Assembly (NCBI GenBank): GCA_964058845.1
Contig: CAXKVR010000278.1
Coordinates: 1 to 64,000 of the forward strand
Source: Carex sylvatica
Taxonomy: Eukaryota; Streptophyta; Magnoliopsida; Poales; Cyperaceae
Length of the DNA stretch: 64,000 bases
Direction: 5' to 3'
The position numbers were made by a program, and so were the translations under genes. Of this stretch, positions 1 through 10,383 are shown one piece after another (position 1 is the stretch's first letter; the number at the start of each line of letters is the position of its first letter). The notes beneath the pieces were generated by a model. That model was not told where the DNA came from and made no database searches. It saw only the letters and a list, made by a program, of their open reading frames with translations.

Positions 1-768
1 GGCTAAGAAATACACGAACCTGGACCAAAACAAGGATTTACTAAATTAAAAAAGAAGAGTAAACTGGAGATTCATACCTTTACAAATCGGGTGTCAGAGG
101 GTTCAGCAGAAGGTGGAGAGGACGGATTTAAGGTCCAAATCAGGGGGAGATGAACGGATTCACCTCCTACCTCCCCTCTCTCTTGTTCTCTCTCGTTCTC
201 TCACCCAATCGATCGATCTCTGCTCCGATCAGATTGAAAGAGGAAAAAGCAAAAGAAGATCCGTATAAACAATTCAATCACTTAATGGACCTCTCTGAGC
301 AAAGGCAAAGAAGATCCCGTTCAATCCAGTAGTTTATCTCCATGCTAAACAAAGTTACGTCCAAAACTTTTCCTCTGTCGCGTCGCTTTCTCTGGTTCTA
401 CAACTGGCGCCACCGCAATCTTCGGCTCAGCGTCAGTCTCCGCTCATTTTCTTTTGAAGATTTGAGTTGTTTTGGACCAGAATCGCGTGAGAAGAGATAG
501 ACGACGAGGAAGTTTGATTTAGTCGGTCACTTCTAAAAGGAATATTAGAAGAAAGGGAGATGGAAGAAAGAGCGAGGAAAGATGTGGGAAGCGGAGAGAT
601 GGAAGAAAGAGGGAGGAAAGATATGGAAAAACATCGGCCGTTATTGGCGATCAAAAATGGAAAGGTATCACCCGTTATTTATTTTTATTTATTTTTAGAA
701 TAAACCCGTAGGTAGTATCAGCCGTTATCAGTGATACAAAACGGAAAGTTTTCGGTTGGGGGATTGCT
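1..768 (-). other. Possible 5' leader of a minus-strand gene lying left of the window
   Basis: No open frame here looks like a real protein. About 110-470 is richer in C and T/G than its surroundings. On the minus strand the words ..TTTGTAAAG|GTATGAATC (about 60-100) look like the end of an untranslated exon with a splice donor, so this may be the 5' leader and promoter of a gene whose coding part lies outside the window. At about 555-630 a roughly 36-bp purine-rich unit (GGAAGAAAGAG..GAGGAAAGATRTGG) is present twice in tandem. This reading is inference; nothing downstream is visible to test it. Confidence 0.25.
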
Positions 769-998
769 GAATTCGTATCCTCTGCATTAACTCAAACAAA
801 AGTAGATCTTTTCTCAAAATGAACTTTGATTATCTGATCTGTTTTAAAATTCGTACAAATTAAGTCCATATTAATATTGAAGGCTTCTAAATTCTAATAT
901 CATAAGCAGAGTCGAATTGACTCTGTTTAAAATCAGACGGTTGATATTCATTAACTCAAATTTTTTTTTTTGAGTTAATACAGAGGATATACATTCGA
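769..998. mobile_element. Foldback MITE, GAATTC-rTATCCTC family
   Basis: The left arm GAATTCGTATCCTCTGCATT and the complement of the right arm (TATCCTCTGTATTAACTCAAA-like, about 970-998) pair over about 30 bp. The word GATTGCT flanks both sides (762-768 and 999-1005), a probable 7-8-bp remnant of a longer target duplication. The termini resemble the elements at 7866 and 53456. It has no coding capacity. Confidence 0.6.
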
Positions 999-1640
999 GA
1001 TTGCTCGAGTTTGATGGCTCAGAGTACAATGACATTTCTCATTTATGTAAAGTCTAATAACTAAAATATGATAATATTTATAAAAATTGAAAAATAAAAT
1101 TATAAAATTAAAAGTTAAAACTAATGGTGAAAAAAATATCTATAGTAAAAGTTAAAACTAATGGTGAAAAAAAAAACGCATCTTTAGTTCAACCTCATGT
1201 TTTTTCTCCGTGCATTTGTGTGCAAATTTGATTCTCATATATTTTTCTGTGAACATTTTTTTTCATTATCAAAAGACTACCGAACATGTTTCGGAATATA
1301 AATTTTATCTCATCAAAATTCTCACAAACTTTTACAAAAAAAAAAACCAAGTCATCTGAACACGGTCTAAGCTAAGAAGACTTCTTAGAGCTATATTATG
1401 ACAAAAATGCACTATACTCCTTAATTAAGCCTCTTTAACTGTCAATTTATTTTAATTAATATCTCATAATCATAATATTATACAATTACGTGTCGTGTTT
1501 AATAATAGTTTTTGGCTTTTTGCACACAATAACAAAACTATTTGAATTGATACTAGAACAGAAGTTGTCAATCAGCCCTCAATTTCTTTTCAAAACATAA
1601 TTTTCTCTGAAATTCCTATTACCGAACGGCTATTTGAATT
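999..1640. other. AT-rich intergenic DNA
   Basis: No gene is visible. A word AAAGTTAAAACTAATGGTGA occurs twice, 37 bp apart, around 1111-1170, a small tandem duplication. Confidence 0.5.
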
Positions 1641-1802
1641 GGTAAATAAATCTGCTGTTATTCCAAAGGAATAACAGGAACATGTTGTTATTCAGATCCC
1701 AACCGTTCATTTCAGTTGAGAGTCGTGCATGAAAAACTTGTTTCGTTGAGATCACGCATGGAAAAGTTCGAACGGTTGGGATCGGAAAGCAGATTCATTT
1801 CC
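1641..1802. mobile_element. Foldback MITE related to the element at 15740
   Basis: The left end GGTAAATAAATCTGCTGTTA and the complement of the right end GGAAATGAATCTGCTTTCCG match the termini GGAAATAAATCTGCTG of the element at 15740. Flanks share only TTTGAA (1633-1638 and about 1805-1810), so the target duplication has decayed. It lies about 120 bp upstream of the L18 start codon, in that gene's promoter region. Confidence 0.5.
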
Positions 1803-1919
1803 GTTTTGAAAGGGTTATGACTTGTGATTATCTATGATATTTATGCAAGACAGCGCTCGACCGTGAGCCATAGCACCAGTGACGCACTCAGCTCGGTGCT
1901 TCCGACGGATCACTTATCC

Positions 1920-2992
1920 ATGGCTTTGTTTGGCCCCCCTTCGGCTCCATTTCCCTCGCGTGTTTCTTGTTCCTACAAAGCTCTCCCCAAGCTTGCGCTC
2001 AACCATCCCTCTCCCTTCCTCTCATGTGTGGCCCCTTATCTCTCTCCTCGACCAATTTCAATCACTACGCAACTCCTGGTCTCCTCTCCAACCCCTACGT
2101 GTCGCAACCGAGAGGTGCTGGTTTTCAAACCTCGCATGCATTAAACTTCTCATTACTTGATTCTATTAGTTGCTCGATTTAGCGCTATTGAGGATAAATT
2201 AAGTCTCAGTTGAAGCATAATTTTATAATTGAAAATTTGGGTTTGAGGCTGTTCTGCTCAATTGAGAGTTAACTGGGGTTACTCTGGTCAAAATTGTTGG
2301 CATTGACATTCTATTAGTAAAGACGAATACTGGTAAATCCAGAAGGAAGCAATGTGCAAATAAATTAAAACTAAATTCTGTATTGCAATAAATCACTGGT
2401 ACCCAGAGGAGCTCACTAATAGAATTGTTTATGTAACAACAATCTACTCAAATTGAGTAATGGTAATCAAGAATAGAGGACCATATCAATTATCAAGTCT
2501 CATATTTTTTAATTAAAGCGATGAACTTAGAACTCTAATTAATTCTTTTTAGATGCAATGGTTTTTTGCTGAGTAGCTAAATTTTACCAATACCAGACCT
2601 TTGTGGTTCATGCTGCTTGGACACGGCGATCAAAAGGTGACAAGACAAAGAAACCCAACCGGAAATCCTGGAAGCAACGAGCAGATATGTACATGCGCCC
2701 GTTCATGCTCAATGTGTTCTTCTCCAAACGCTTTGTCCATGCAAAAGTCGTGCATCGCGGCACGAGCAAAGTCATATCAGTGGCGAGCACGAATGCAAAG
2801 GATCTTAGAAATACTCTGCCTTCTCTGATTGATGAGGATGCATGTAGAACAGTTGGCCAATTGATTGCAGAGAGGTCGAAGGATGCTGATGTTTTTGCTA
2901 TAACATTCGAGCCGAAGAAGAACGAGAGGGTTGAAGGGCGTTTATGGATTTTGCTCAATACAATAAAGGAAAATGGCATTATTTTTGTCTAG
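1920..2992 (+). CDS. Organelle-targeted ribosomal protein L18p/L5e-family protein (two exons)
   Basis: Exon 1 is 1920-2114 and exon 2 is 2597-2992, giving 196 codons including the stop. The 482-nt intron begins GTGCTGG (a weak donor) and ends ATACCAG; both sites are phase 0. Exon 2 carries the uL18 fold: KSWKQRADMYMRPF, FVHAKVVHRGTSKVI, a DLR.TLPSL segment, RTVGQLIAERSKDADV and the C-terminus IKENGIIFV. The family binds 5S rRNA in the large ribosomal subunit; this branch is typical of plant plastid/mitochondrial L18-like proteins. Exon 1 starts at the first ATG of its frame and encodes a Ser/Pro/Leu-rich, acid-poor leader that reads like a transit peptide. Exon 2 alone has no in-frame ATG before its conserved part, which argues for splicing. 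The family call is firm; the donor choice is less so. Confidence 0.82.
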
Positions 2993-3190
2993 ACTCGGTT
3001 TATTTTGTAATGTTTTTGTAGATTATGTCGTAATTTTGACTGATTATGAGACATGCTTTTTTCATAAAATTCATATTTCTTAGTTTATAGTTTTTTACAA
3101 TCTGGACCAGAGCAATAATTTGCGAGATATACTGCTATTATATAATAAGGTTGTCTACATTCTCAATTTGCACAATATAAACACAGCACT
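2993..3190. other. Shared 3' intergenic space between convergent genes
   Basis: Only 198 bp separate the stop codon of the L18-family gene (+) from the stop codon of the VAN3-binding-like gene (-). Both 3' untranslated regions must fit here or overlap. AT-rich stretches such as TTTATTTTGTAATG (2999-3012) and TATTATATAATAAG (about 3135-3148) could serve as poly(A) signals, but none is decisive. Confidence 0.5.
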
Positions 3191-4035
3191 CTAATAAATA
3201 TTCCTATTTTTGTTCACTTTTGACAGCAGGTTAAATATGGCATTCTTCCAGATTGTGTAGTGCTTTCCTTCTTCAAATAAAAGCTGAATTGTGCCATCTG
3301 ATGTACTCAGTGTAATAACAGTGCAGCTATTCTCTTTTCTAGGTGAGTTCCCTTTTGTGATTTCCTCAATTGTGTCCAAAATTATATCTGCAATGGTTTA
3401 AAAGAATGCAATTTTAAAAAAGTGCTGTGCCTTGGAGTTTAGGGTTTAGGGTTTTCTGGATATAGTATAGAAATAAAATTACATCAAAAGGATATTAAAA
3501 GACAACAAGGAATGATAAAATCCATCCATCTCTTCAATATTGGGAGTTATTTTTCTTTGATTGCTTAAATTTTATTAATTAACTAATTATCGAGGGGTTT
3601 TCCTCATATCAGTAGACTCTCATAGTTCCTTGATTATCTGAGAGATACAAAATTCAAATTTACTTGTAAGTTTTGGTCTGGCACTTACATTCCTTGTAAG
3701 CTTTGAATGCACCATAAAGGCATCTCTTTCCCAACTTGAGTATAATCTTGTCACCATTTACATATATATAAACCCATCTTGGCTGAATCCTACCTACATG
3801 CATAAACCCAAATATTGGAATGTATATATGTTAACAAAATTGTTCCTAGGTTCATGTAATAAAAATACACAAAGCGTATATAAAATACCTAAAGGCATGC
3901 AAACCGGGAGGAGGGCACCTCTTTCCAAGATTTTGCTCCCCTCTAATGCAAAGTTGTTGGCTAGTCCCCTCAGCTTTAGTGTTGATACACCTCTTAAGCC
4001 TGGGTTTTAATTCAAATAATTCAATCCCCATTTAA

Positions 4036-4070
<35 letters not shown>

Positions 4071-6170
4071 AGAAATTTATCACCCCTAGCTGTAGTTTTA
4101 CTTACAGGTAGCTGCATTTGCTGTAAGTGTAACCAAGTGAGCCGGATCCCGTGTTTCTGCACCCATATCCATAGCCAAGGCCACTTGCTTTTTGCTTGCT
4201 CCCATTGACTCTGCTGCCTCAGCACAAACAGCAGCAACTAGTGCCGTAGCTGACGAAACTACCATGCCCATTTTTCCACCCATCTCTTCTCCAAGACGCG
4301 CAATGCACAAGTCTCCTTGCTTCAGGGGTTCCATGTAAGAGTTTGACACAACTCCAGCAATGGCCGCTGCAAGTTTGGCCACAGACAAGGTCGCGTTGAC
4401 CTGGGCGGATTGCATCCGCATTTCCTCCTTTCTATTCCTTCTGTGTCCCCATGCTAGGTTGCTTAGAACTTCTACACTTGAAAACCCTTTCTGAAAAGCA
4501 AATCGTTAGGAATGGAAAAAAGAAAAGAAAAAAATAAAGAGAAACTCACATTGATCAGTAAATAGCAATGTTTTAAAATGCGGTTTTCATGCAGTATGCG
4601 GAAGGCTACCGCATATTTGGATTTTAAAATTGAAATTTATATATATATAAACAAGTATGTGGTAATATGCGGTATCATACAAACAAGTATGTGTAATGTG
4701 TGGTAATATGTGGTCGAATGTGCAGTAATAATATGTGGCCGAATATGCGGTAGTAATATGCGGAACCGCATATTGGACTGCATAGAGATTTTCTATGCGG
4801 ATTGAAACCGAATATGCAGCCGCATAGACCGCATTTTAATACACTAGCAAATTGTGAAAGTTCCATTTGCTTACCCAACTGGAGTGCAACTTCTTGTGCT
4901 TGTGAGAAACTGAATTGTGAACCTTCCCACTGGGAACCACCATCTGTTGATTGCAAGAAAATTTCATTCGAAAGTAGCAGTTGATTGATTGAACTGAAAT
5001 ACATACTTTTAGTACCAGCAAGGACTGTTATACCAGATCATAATAGACCATGGTTAAATTTCAGTTGCATTAAGACTTAATTGATTGCACCTTTTGATGC
5101 TAATTGAGTCAAATTTGTGATTTATCGTGAAGATTAATTGCAAATGACTTTCTTAAATGGGGAATAAGTGATTGGCAAGGTTTTGTCATTTGGGTCAATC
5201 AATAACTGCATGGTACCATGCAAAGTTCATCGGACTTAAATGTTGAAACAATCTGTACTTGCTAAAATTGCATAAAATGAAATGAAAGACAATAAATATA
5301 CCCATAATTGCTCCATTTTTTGCTTATTATCACTGCACATCTGAAGCTTGTAATCTTGTTCCTCATGTTTGACATTTTTATCTTGTTTCCGGGGTTCAAA
5401 GCTCGTTAAGCTCTACAAAGACAAACCTTGTTTTATTCTGGTATACTTCTAAATGTGATTTTAAGTCCAGCTCAATCTCTACTTGTGCTGACAGTTTACA
5501 TCATACATTTTTCTTCTTCTTCTTTTTTTTTTTTTTTTTTTTTTTAGGGGGGGGTGATAAGCAAGATAACTACTAGAAATTTTATCATAATAAAAAAATA
5601 AGGGGAATAAGAGGCGAAAGGAGGAATAAGAAAACTAGTTATTTTGAAAAAGAAGCAAAAAAGTTCCTTGTACGAAAACATCTGCATTTTAATGTAGAAC
5701 CCAATTCAGCACAAATTAACGGATAAATATATTGACAGAGCTAGCTTGGCTTCACACAACGCACAACCATTAGTGACAAAATGACAAAGTATATGGTTGG
5801 TGCTTTGCACGAACAAAAACCAGCTCTGTCAATATATTTATCCCTAATTAATCACAAGTGGCAAACATAATATATATCTGAGAAGTTCAAGCGTCTACAT
5901 GAACAAATTTTTTTTTGTTGCATGTTCAGGCACAAATAGTAAAGCATACACAATAATATTAATGAAACTAATAAGGTCCCATATATCTAGAGAAGCAATG
6001 CTTACGTTGGGAGCGAGCACTTGATCAACGTAGGTTAAGGAAGAAGGGCTCCAAGTTCTGGAGAGATATTGCATTGCCTCTTGAGGGCTTCTAGGTGTCT
6101 CCAAAGGAGGAAAGCATTTTTCAAGTTGCAAATTGTTCTTCTCTTTCGCTGAGTGATCAATTCCATTCAT
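3191..6170 (-). CDS. VAN3-binding-protein-like (FORKED/DUF828 plus PH-like) protein, six exons
   Basis: Exons in transcript order: 6170-6006, 4943-4875, 4490-4106, 3999-3889, 3793-3689, 3387-3191. They sum to 1032 nt (343 residues); all junctions are GT/AG and phases agree (0,0,1,1,1). Residues 1-55 carry the family head PPLETPRSPQEAMQYLSRTWS. Residues about 79-215 form the alanine-rich DUF828 region (RKEEMRMQSAQVNATLSVAK, SSATALVAAVCAEAAESMGA, LVTLTANAATC-LRG). Residues about 235-343 form the PH-like region (RWVYIYVNGDKIILKLGK .. GKHYTIWKNAIFNLL). Arabidopsis FORKED1/VAB proteins of this family recruit the ARF-GAP VAN3/SFC to trans-Golgi membranes in auxin-dependent vein patterning; that role is known for the family and inferred here. 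The stretch between the head and DUF828 is short (exon 2 adds only 23 residues), so this is a compact member. Introns hold two MITEs and a CT microsatellite. Confidence 0.88.
3437..3455. promoter_or_regulatory. Two telomere-like repeats (telobox-like) in intron 5
   Basis: GTTTAGGGTTTAGGGTTTT reads as AAACCCTAAACCCTAAA on the coding strand of the host gene. Teloboxes often mark promoters of translation-related plant genes, but this one lies in an intron of the VAN3-binding-like gene and about 450 bp past the L18-family stop codon. A function is doubtful. Confidence 0.35.
4039..4068. repeat. (GA)15 microsatellite in intron 3
   Basis: An uninterrupted GA run lies in the 106-nt intron between exons 3 and 4 (4000-4105). 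On the coding strand it reads (TC)n about 40 nt before the acceptor AAACCCAG, so it may serve as the polypyrimidine tract. Confidence 0.85.
4569..4844. mobile_element. hAT-type MITE in intron 2 of the VAN3-binding-like gene
   Basis: Termini TGTTTTAAAATGCGG and, from the right on the complement, GTGTATTAAAATGCGG form an inverted repeat. TAGCAA flanks both sides (4563-4568, 4845-4850). The interior is filled with variants of ATATGCGGT in both orientations. The right duplication ends 25 bp downstream of the exon 2 splice donor. Confidence 0.7.
5720..5844. mobile_element. Short foldback MITE in intron 1, possible PIF/Harbinger type
   Basis: A perfect 22-bp inverted repeat begins GGATAAATATATTGACAGAG at 5721 and is mirrored at 5822-5843. 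The trinucleotide TAA flanks both sides (5717-5719, 5845-5847), as expected of PIF/Harbinger insertion, although this short word could arise by chance in AT-rich DNA. It lies in the 1062-nt first intron of the VAN3-binding-like gene. Confidence 0.55.
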
Positions 6171-6185
6171 TCTCTGATTGCTCTA

Positions 6186-6445
6186 ATTAAAAAAGAGAGT
6201 AATAAAATAGAACAATTTATTGAATGACTTGCTTTATGCAAAAGTTTCTACTTTAAAGAAAAGTACTTTGTGCAAATTTTCTTTTCCAATTTAAAGCGCA
6301 TGGATTAATTAGTTAGTTTTGAAAGGTACCATTGATCTCCTTGTAGAATTTGATGGTAGCAGAGAATGTTTATATCTATTTGATCGTTGAAGAGAGTAAC
6401 TTCTAATGATCGACTTGGTTTTATTGCACCTGAGTTTATAAAGCA
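6186..6445 (-). promoter_or_regulatory. Probable promoter and 5' leader of the VAN3-binding-like gene
   Basis: On the minus strand a TATA-like TTTATAAA lies at 6435-6442, about 270 bp before the ATG. A possible leader intron runs from a donor ATCAATG|GTACC (near 6330) to an acceptor TTTTTTAATTAG (near 6186), just before AGCAATCAGAGAATG. These are sequence-only guesses. Confidence 0.35.
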
Positions 6446-7865
6446 TTGTCATGAAAGGAAGATGGTTGCTTTATCAATATATCAATATATCATATAGGTA
6501 CATCAATGTATACATTGGTCATTGGTGAGATTATCTTTTAGGAAAATCATACTACCAAGGGGCATGTCTGTATTGCCAACAAAGCATAGTGGATATCCCT
6601 TAATTTTCTCAAAAGGAATATACCCATCATCATGCTTTATTTGTTTCTTTGTTCTTTGTTTCTTTTCCTTTTTGAGCAAAGTATTATATATCCTCATAGT
6701 TGCATGAAAAGTGAAACATGTGCGGACCATTTGATAAGAAACTAAAGATTTACAAAAGAAAGAGAAAGTGATATCCTTACTAAAGATAGAAGCTCCTTCG
6801 CTAGCTAGAGACTCCAATGCTCTTCTTAATTGCTTTCTCATGTATTTATGCATGCCAATAATAGAAGTGTGCCTTCATCAAGTAGAGAAATATAATAAGA
6901 GGAATCCAGAAGATAAGCCCGTGTTATTCACTAGAATCGAGATTAATAAGCTTAATTTAGTATATATATCTTTATTGATGATCGAACTTGAGATTTTGAG
7001 GGGACCGGTTTGAAATACATGCAACTGGGTGGTTAGTGACAAGTTGTAAATTGACACATTATTAATAATTTGACTATTAATTAGTTGATCACAAATTCGG
7101 TTTTATTTTCTTAATTTTGGCTGCACTTAATTTTATTCCAAGATCGAGTATTGTGCCTGTGCTCATGCTGATAAAAAAATTATTTAAGAAGATAAAGATG
7201 ATATAATAGATGCAAAAATTAAGCTGCAACGATGCAAAATAGACGAAATAGTCACCTTCATGGTATGATACAGGTCCGATGAAAGCATTTTCATACCAAT
7301 ATCAATCAAGTTAATAATAAAAGGAAAAAAAAACTTTATCATTCGTACACCGTATTTGATAAGTAACAAAAAAAATCAAACAAATACTCGTCTTATTGGT
7401 AAATTATAGGTAGTATTCGGCACATCCTCCGTAGAATTCTTTAGAGCTCCTTAAGAAACTAAGGAGTCTTAAGCTTACCAAATACTTGCTCCTTTGTAAA
7501 ACTTAAAACTACTTTTTTAACTCTTTTTGTTCACATTTTTAAGAAGACATTCTATATCACTTAAGAACTTGAACCTGTTTAAACAAGTTAAGCATGTGCT
7601 TTCTTAACTTTTTATTATCAAACACCTCTTCTTTAACTTAGCTAAAAATTTAATCCTACCCACCTTATCATTGTCTGCCCCATATTATCGGTAAGGGCAT
7701 GTTGTACGACAGTTTTTCCAAGGTAAAGTTTTTTATACTGCGAGGTAAATTAAAAGCCTCCTATACATATGCTGTTCCGTACTTTCACCCTTGCTCTTAA
7801 TTGTCACAGAATATTCTTGTAGAACTAGCTACGGGTTGGATAAGCAAATAAAAGGGTGCAATTGA
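6446..7865. other. Intergenic DNA without a recognisable gene
   Basis: AT-rich. Open frames at 6503-6853 (-) and 6768-7013 (+) look random. At about 7425-7690 words such as CTTAAGAAACTAAGGAGTCTTAAG recur in both orientations, suggesting a worn foldback element without clear ends. Confidence 0.4.
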
Positions 7866-8075
7866 CGAATTCATATCCTCTCAGGTCATCGGACTGAGTA
7901 CAATTGAATCAGACGGTCCAAAATTGTTCTTTTTAACTTGGCACAAATCTCAAAGCACAAATAATACTGTCCCCTTAGCTATTCCGAGTAAGTAAGAACA
8001 GGATGAAATTAAATCTGGGCCGTCCTTTTCCATTGTGTTGAGTCAGGTACCCTGGAGGATACGGATCCACTATTC
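7866..8075. mobile_element. Foldback element, GAATTC-rTATCCTC family
   Basis: The left arm GAATTCATATCCTCTCAGG with ..AATCAGACGGTCC pairs with the right arm, which on the complement reads GTGGATCCGTATCCTCCAGG and ..AAAGGACGGCCC. It shares termini with 769-998 and 53456-53639. No clear target duplication is seen, so the ends are approximate. Confidence 0.5.
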
Positions 8076-9022
8076 ACACCCCTAGTTATTTTCCGGTAAA
8101 ATACTTTTCAAAACAAAAGGAAAAATGGCTAATAACATGGAGTGATCAAGTAATTAATTTTTGTATAGCTGCAAAGTGACAAAATTAATAAATACAACTA
8201 ATTAATGTCTTATGAAAATGTACAAAATCATAAAAGCTCTAAGTCGTCTCATAGTAATTTGGATCAAAACTTTAAAAATAGAAAAATAAAATAAAATTTA
8301 GAGTTATGTTATATGTATTAGACCATAAATAAAGATTCATAAGATAATTGTATTGTCTATATTTAGCATCACTTCCATTGTTCTAGCTCAATTTTTTAAT
8401 CTATCCGTTATATCTTCTTCATGAAAATTATTCTTGTTATACATTAATCAAAGCAAGGTGACACATTAACTCAATTTTAGAATGGAAATTTAAAAAAAAA
8501 AATATTACAGAACCACTTTTAAGGTCAACTAGTTGTGAAATAAAATATGTCAAATTACTACATTTAATTCTAAACTTAACTTAAACCAGCAATTTCTGAT
8601 CACGTTGTCCGTTCTCTATTGGCTTTAAGTCTTAAATCTATTTGTAACTGTCAAACTGAGTTCCGTATATGCAACTCCTAGTAAGTATCATTCTTGCACG
8701 TTATCCCCGATAAGCTACAGGAATAAAAATTTGGCAACTTGCCTGGTATATTATTTGATTGTTCTGATATTGCACTACATAGGAACCAGCAGTACTAGTA
8801 TACTACTGTTGTTAATTTTATCCTCGATGATATTCTCTCATTCTTGTAGTCGATCAAGCTCCATACATGATTCGGAATGAGCAATCAGAGTTCGAAATTC
8901 GACAACTTTTACGATATCAATTGGTCTGAAATCTAGGATCCAACAAGGATTACTAGTGTTTCTTGTAATTTGACAACTTGTGTGTTGTTAAATATTGGCC
9001 TGAAACCACATACGAGCGTATT
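8076..9022. other. AT-rich intergenic DNA, nothing recognised
   Basis: No coding-like frame, inverted repeat or microsatellite stands out in this stretch. Confidence 0.45.
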
Positions 9023-9230
9023 AAGGGGTAGAGCCATGTATGGTGAATGGGAGTTAATTGGCCTCCAATAATTTTCAAAAAAATTGTATTTCTATATAAC
9101 TTTTTATATAATTTAGGATAAAATGTCATTGATACTGTCAAATTGACTCCCATTCAGTATGAAAAAATTTATATGATTGACTCTCAATCTGTATTTGACC
9201 CCCATAGTTTGAAAGTATGGCTCCGCCCTT
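9023..9230. mobile_element. hAT-like MITE, same family as 44052-44258
   Basis: Ends AAGGGGTAGAGCCATG and, from the right on the complement, AAGGGCGGAGCCATAC form an inverted repeat. The interior shares TTTTTATATAATTTAG..TAAAATGT..ATACTGT with the element at 44052. The 8-bp duplication cannot be seen, so limits are approximate. Confidence 0.55.
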
Positions 9231-9249
9231 GGACATACTGACCTATTAC

Positions 9250-9527
9250 AAGGGGCGGACCCATGTGGAGCTAGGGGGGTCAACCACCCCCCCGGGAATT
9301 TTTTTGCCCCCTCTGGATGTTTAATTTGTAATTTAAGTTAAATTTAGAGTTAAAATCAAAATAAATTTTTTGAAATATGATTGGTAATTAGAATTATAAG
9401 TCAGAGTATTGGAAAATATGGGTCAAAGTATTTTTTTTTTTTTTATCAAGTGCCTAATTAGTTAATAAATTTAAACTCGATTCAATAATTTTTTGCCTCC
9501 TTGACGAGAATTTTGAATCCGCTCCTG
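9250..9527. mobile_element. hAT-type MITE with perfect 8-bp target duplication
   Basis: CCTATTAC flanks both ends (9242-9249 and 9528-9535). Termini AAGGGGCGGACCC and, from the right on the complement, CAGGAGCGGATTC match the common plant hAT end CAGGGGCGGA. No coding capacity. Confidence 0.8.
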
Positions 9528-9623
9528 CCTATTACCATGGCATTTTCAAATTTTGTCAACATTAAAATAGAGGCAATATCCTAGTCCCTAGATGTTTTCA
9601 AAAAGGGGGAAAAAGAGGGGAAA

Positions 9624-9755
9624 AGATGAATACATGTTGCTTCATCAAAAGTAACTGGTGTAAACTTTAGAAGTGTTTTTAAAAAGATAAAAAGAAAAGA
9701 AAATTAAAGAAAAAGATGAACGTCACTTCATCAAAAGTAATTGGTGTAAACTCTG
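9624..9755. repeat. Tandem duplication of about 90 bp
   Basis: CTTCATCAAAAGTAAcTGGTGTAAACT occurs at about 9640 and again at about 9727, each preceded by an A-rich AAAAGATGAA segment. The two copies differ at a few bases. Confidence 0.6.
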
Positions 9756-10314
9756 TAAACAAATTAGATGGGGTCTGATTAGGTTTGAACTGTTCAATGT
9801 AAGTTTGCATGAATTTGTAAAATATACTTTCTATATTGGGGTCAGGACACTTATTTTTCTCATACTTTAATTTTGTTCTCATTTTTTTTTCCTTTTATTG
9901 TGTTTTTTTAGAACAATTACAATAATATATTTAAATTTAAAATATTTACACAATTATAACTTATTTTAAGATTTTTATCTCATTTTATTTTCTGAATATT
10001 TGTTTTTAGTCAATTTTAGGCTGAATAATTGAAGTAGGTATCCGGAGCGTAAATTAAGAACTGGTCCCTATCCACGTGGAGTTAATAAACAGTATGACAC
10101 TGGGGATTGGGGATCTGTGCTTTAGTTAGGTATCAATCATGGCACATAGAATTAAAATTTACATACCGGGTATTAAGTATAAACTATAAACATACAGTTT
10201 CATATCATGATTTGAGCTGAATAATTGAACTAGGTATCCTAAATTAAGCAAAAAAAATATTTTTAGAATTATAAAATAAATTATTTAAGAAGATTTTATA
10301 TATATAGAGAGAGA

Positions 10315-10383
10315 GAGGGATTCGGTCCTTTGAAAAGAGCCCAAGGGACCAAACTACTTAATTTGCACATTTTGCACACCATT
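10315..10383. repeat. Left part of an ACCGAAT/ATTCGGT-family repeat split by the LINE
   Basis: GGGATTCGGTCCTTTGAAAA..GGGACCAAACTAC continues after the LINE at 11774 as GCACACCATTAACCACACAC..TTTTAAAAATGAAAGGGACT. The same order of words occurs at 12655 and 35890. The repeat is therefore older than the LINE. Confidence 0.5.

Noticed and set aside
433..654. Ser-rich 73-residue minus-strand frame
   Set aside because: It follows purine-rich tandem repeats and lacks any motif; it is a composition artefact.
2608..2979. 123-residue minus-strand frame
   Set aside because: It is the antisense shadow of the conserved L18-family exon 2.
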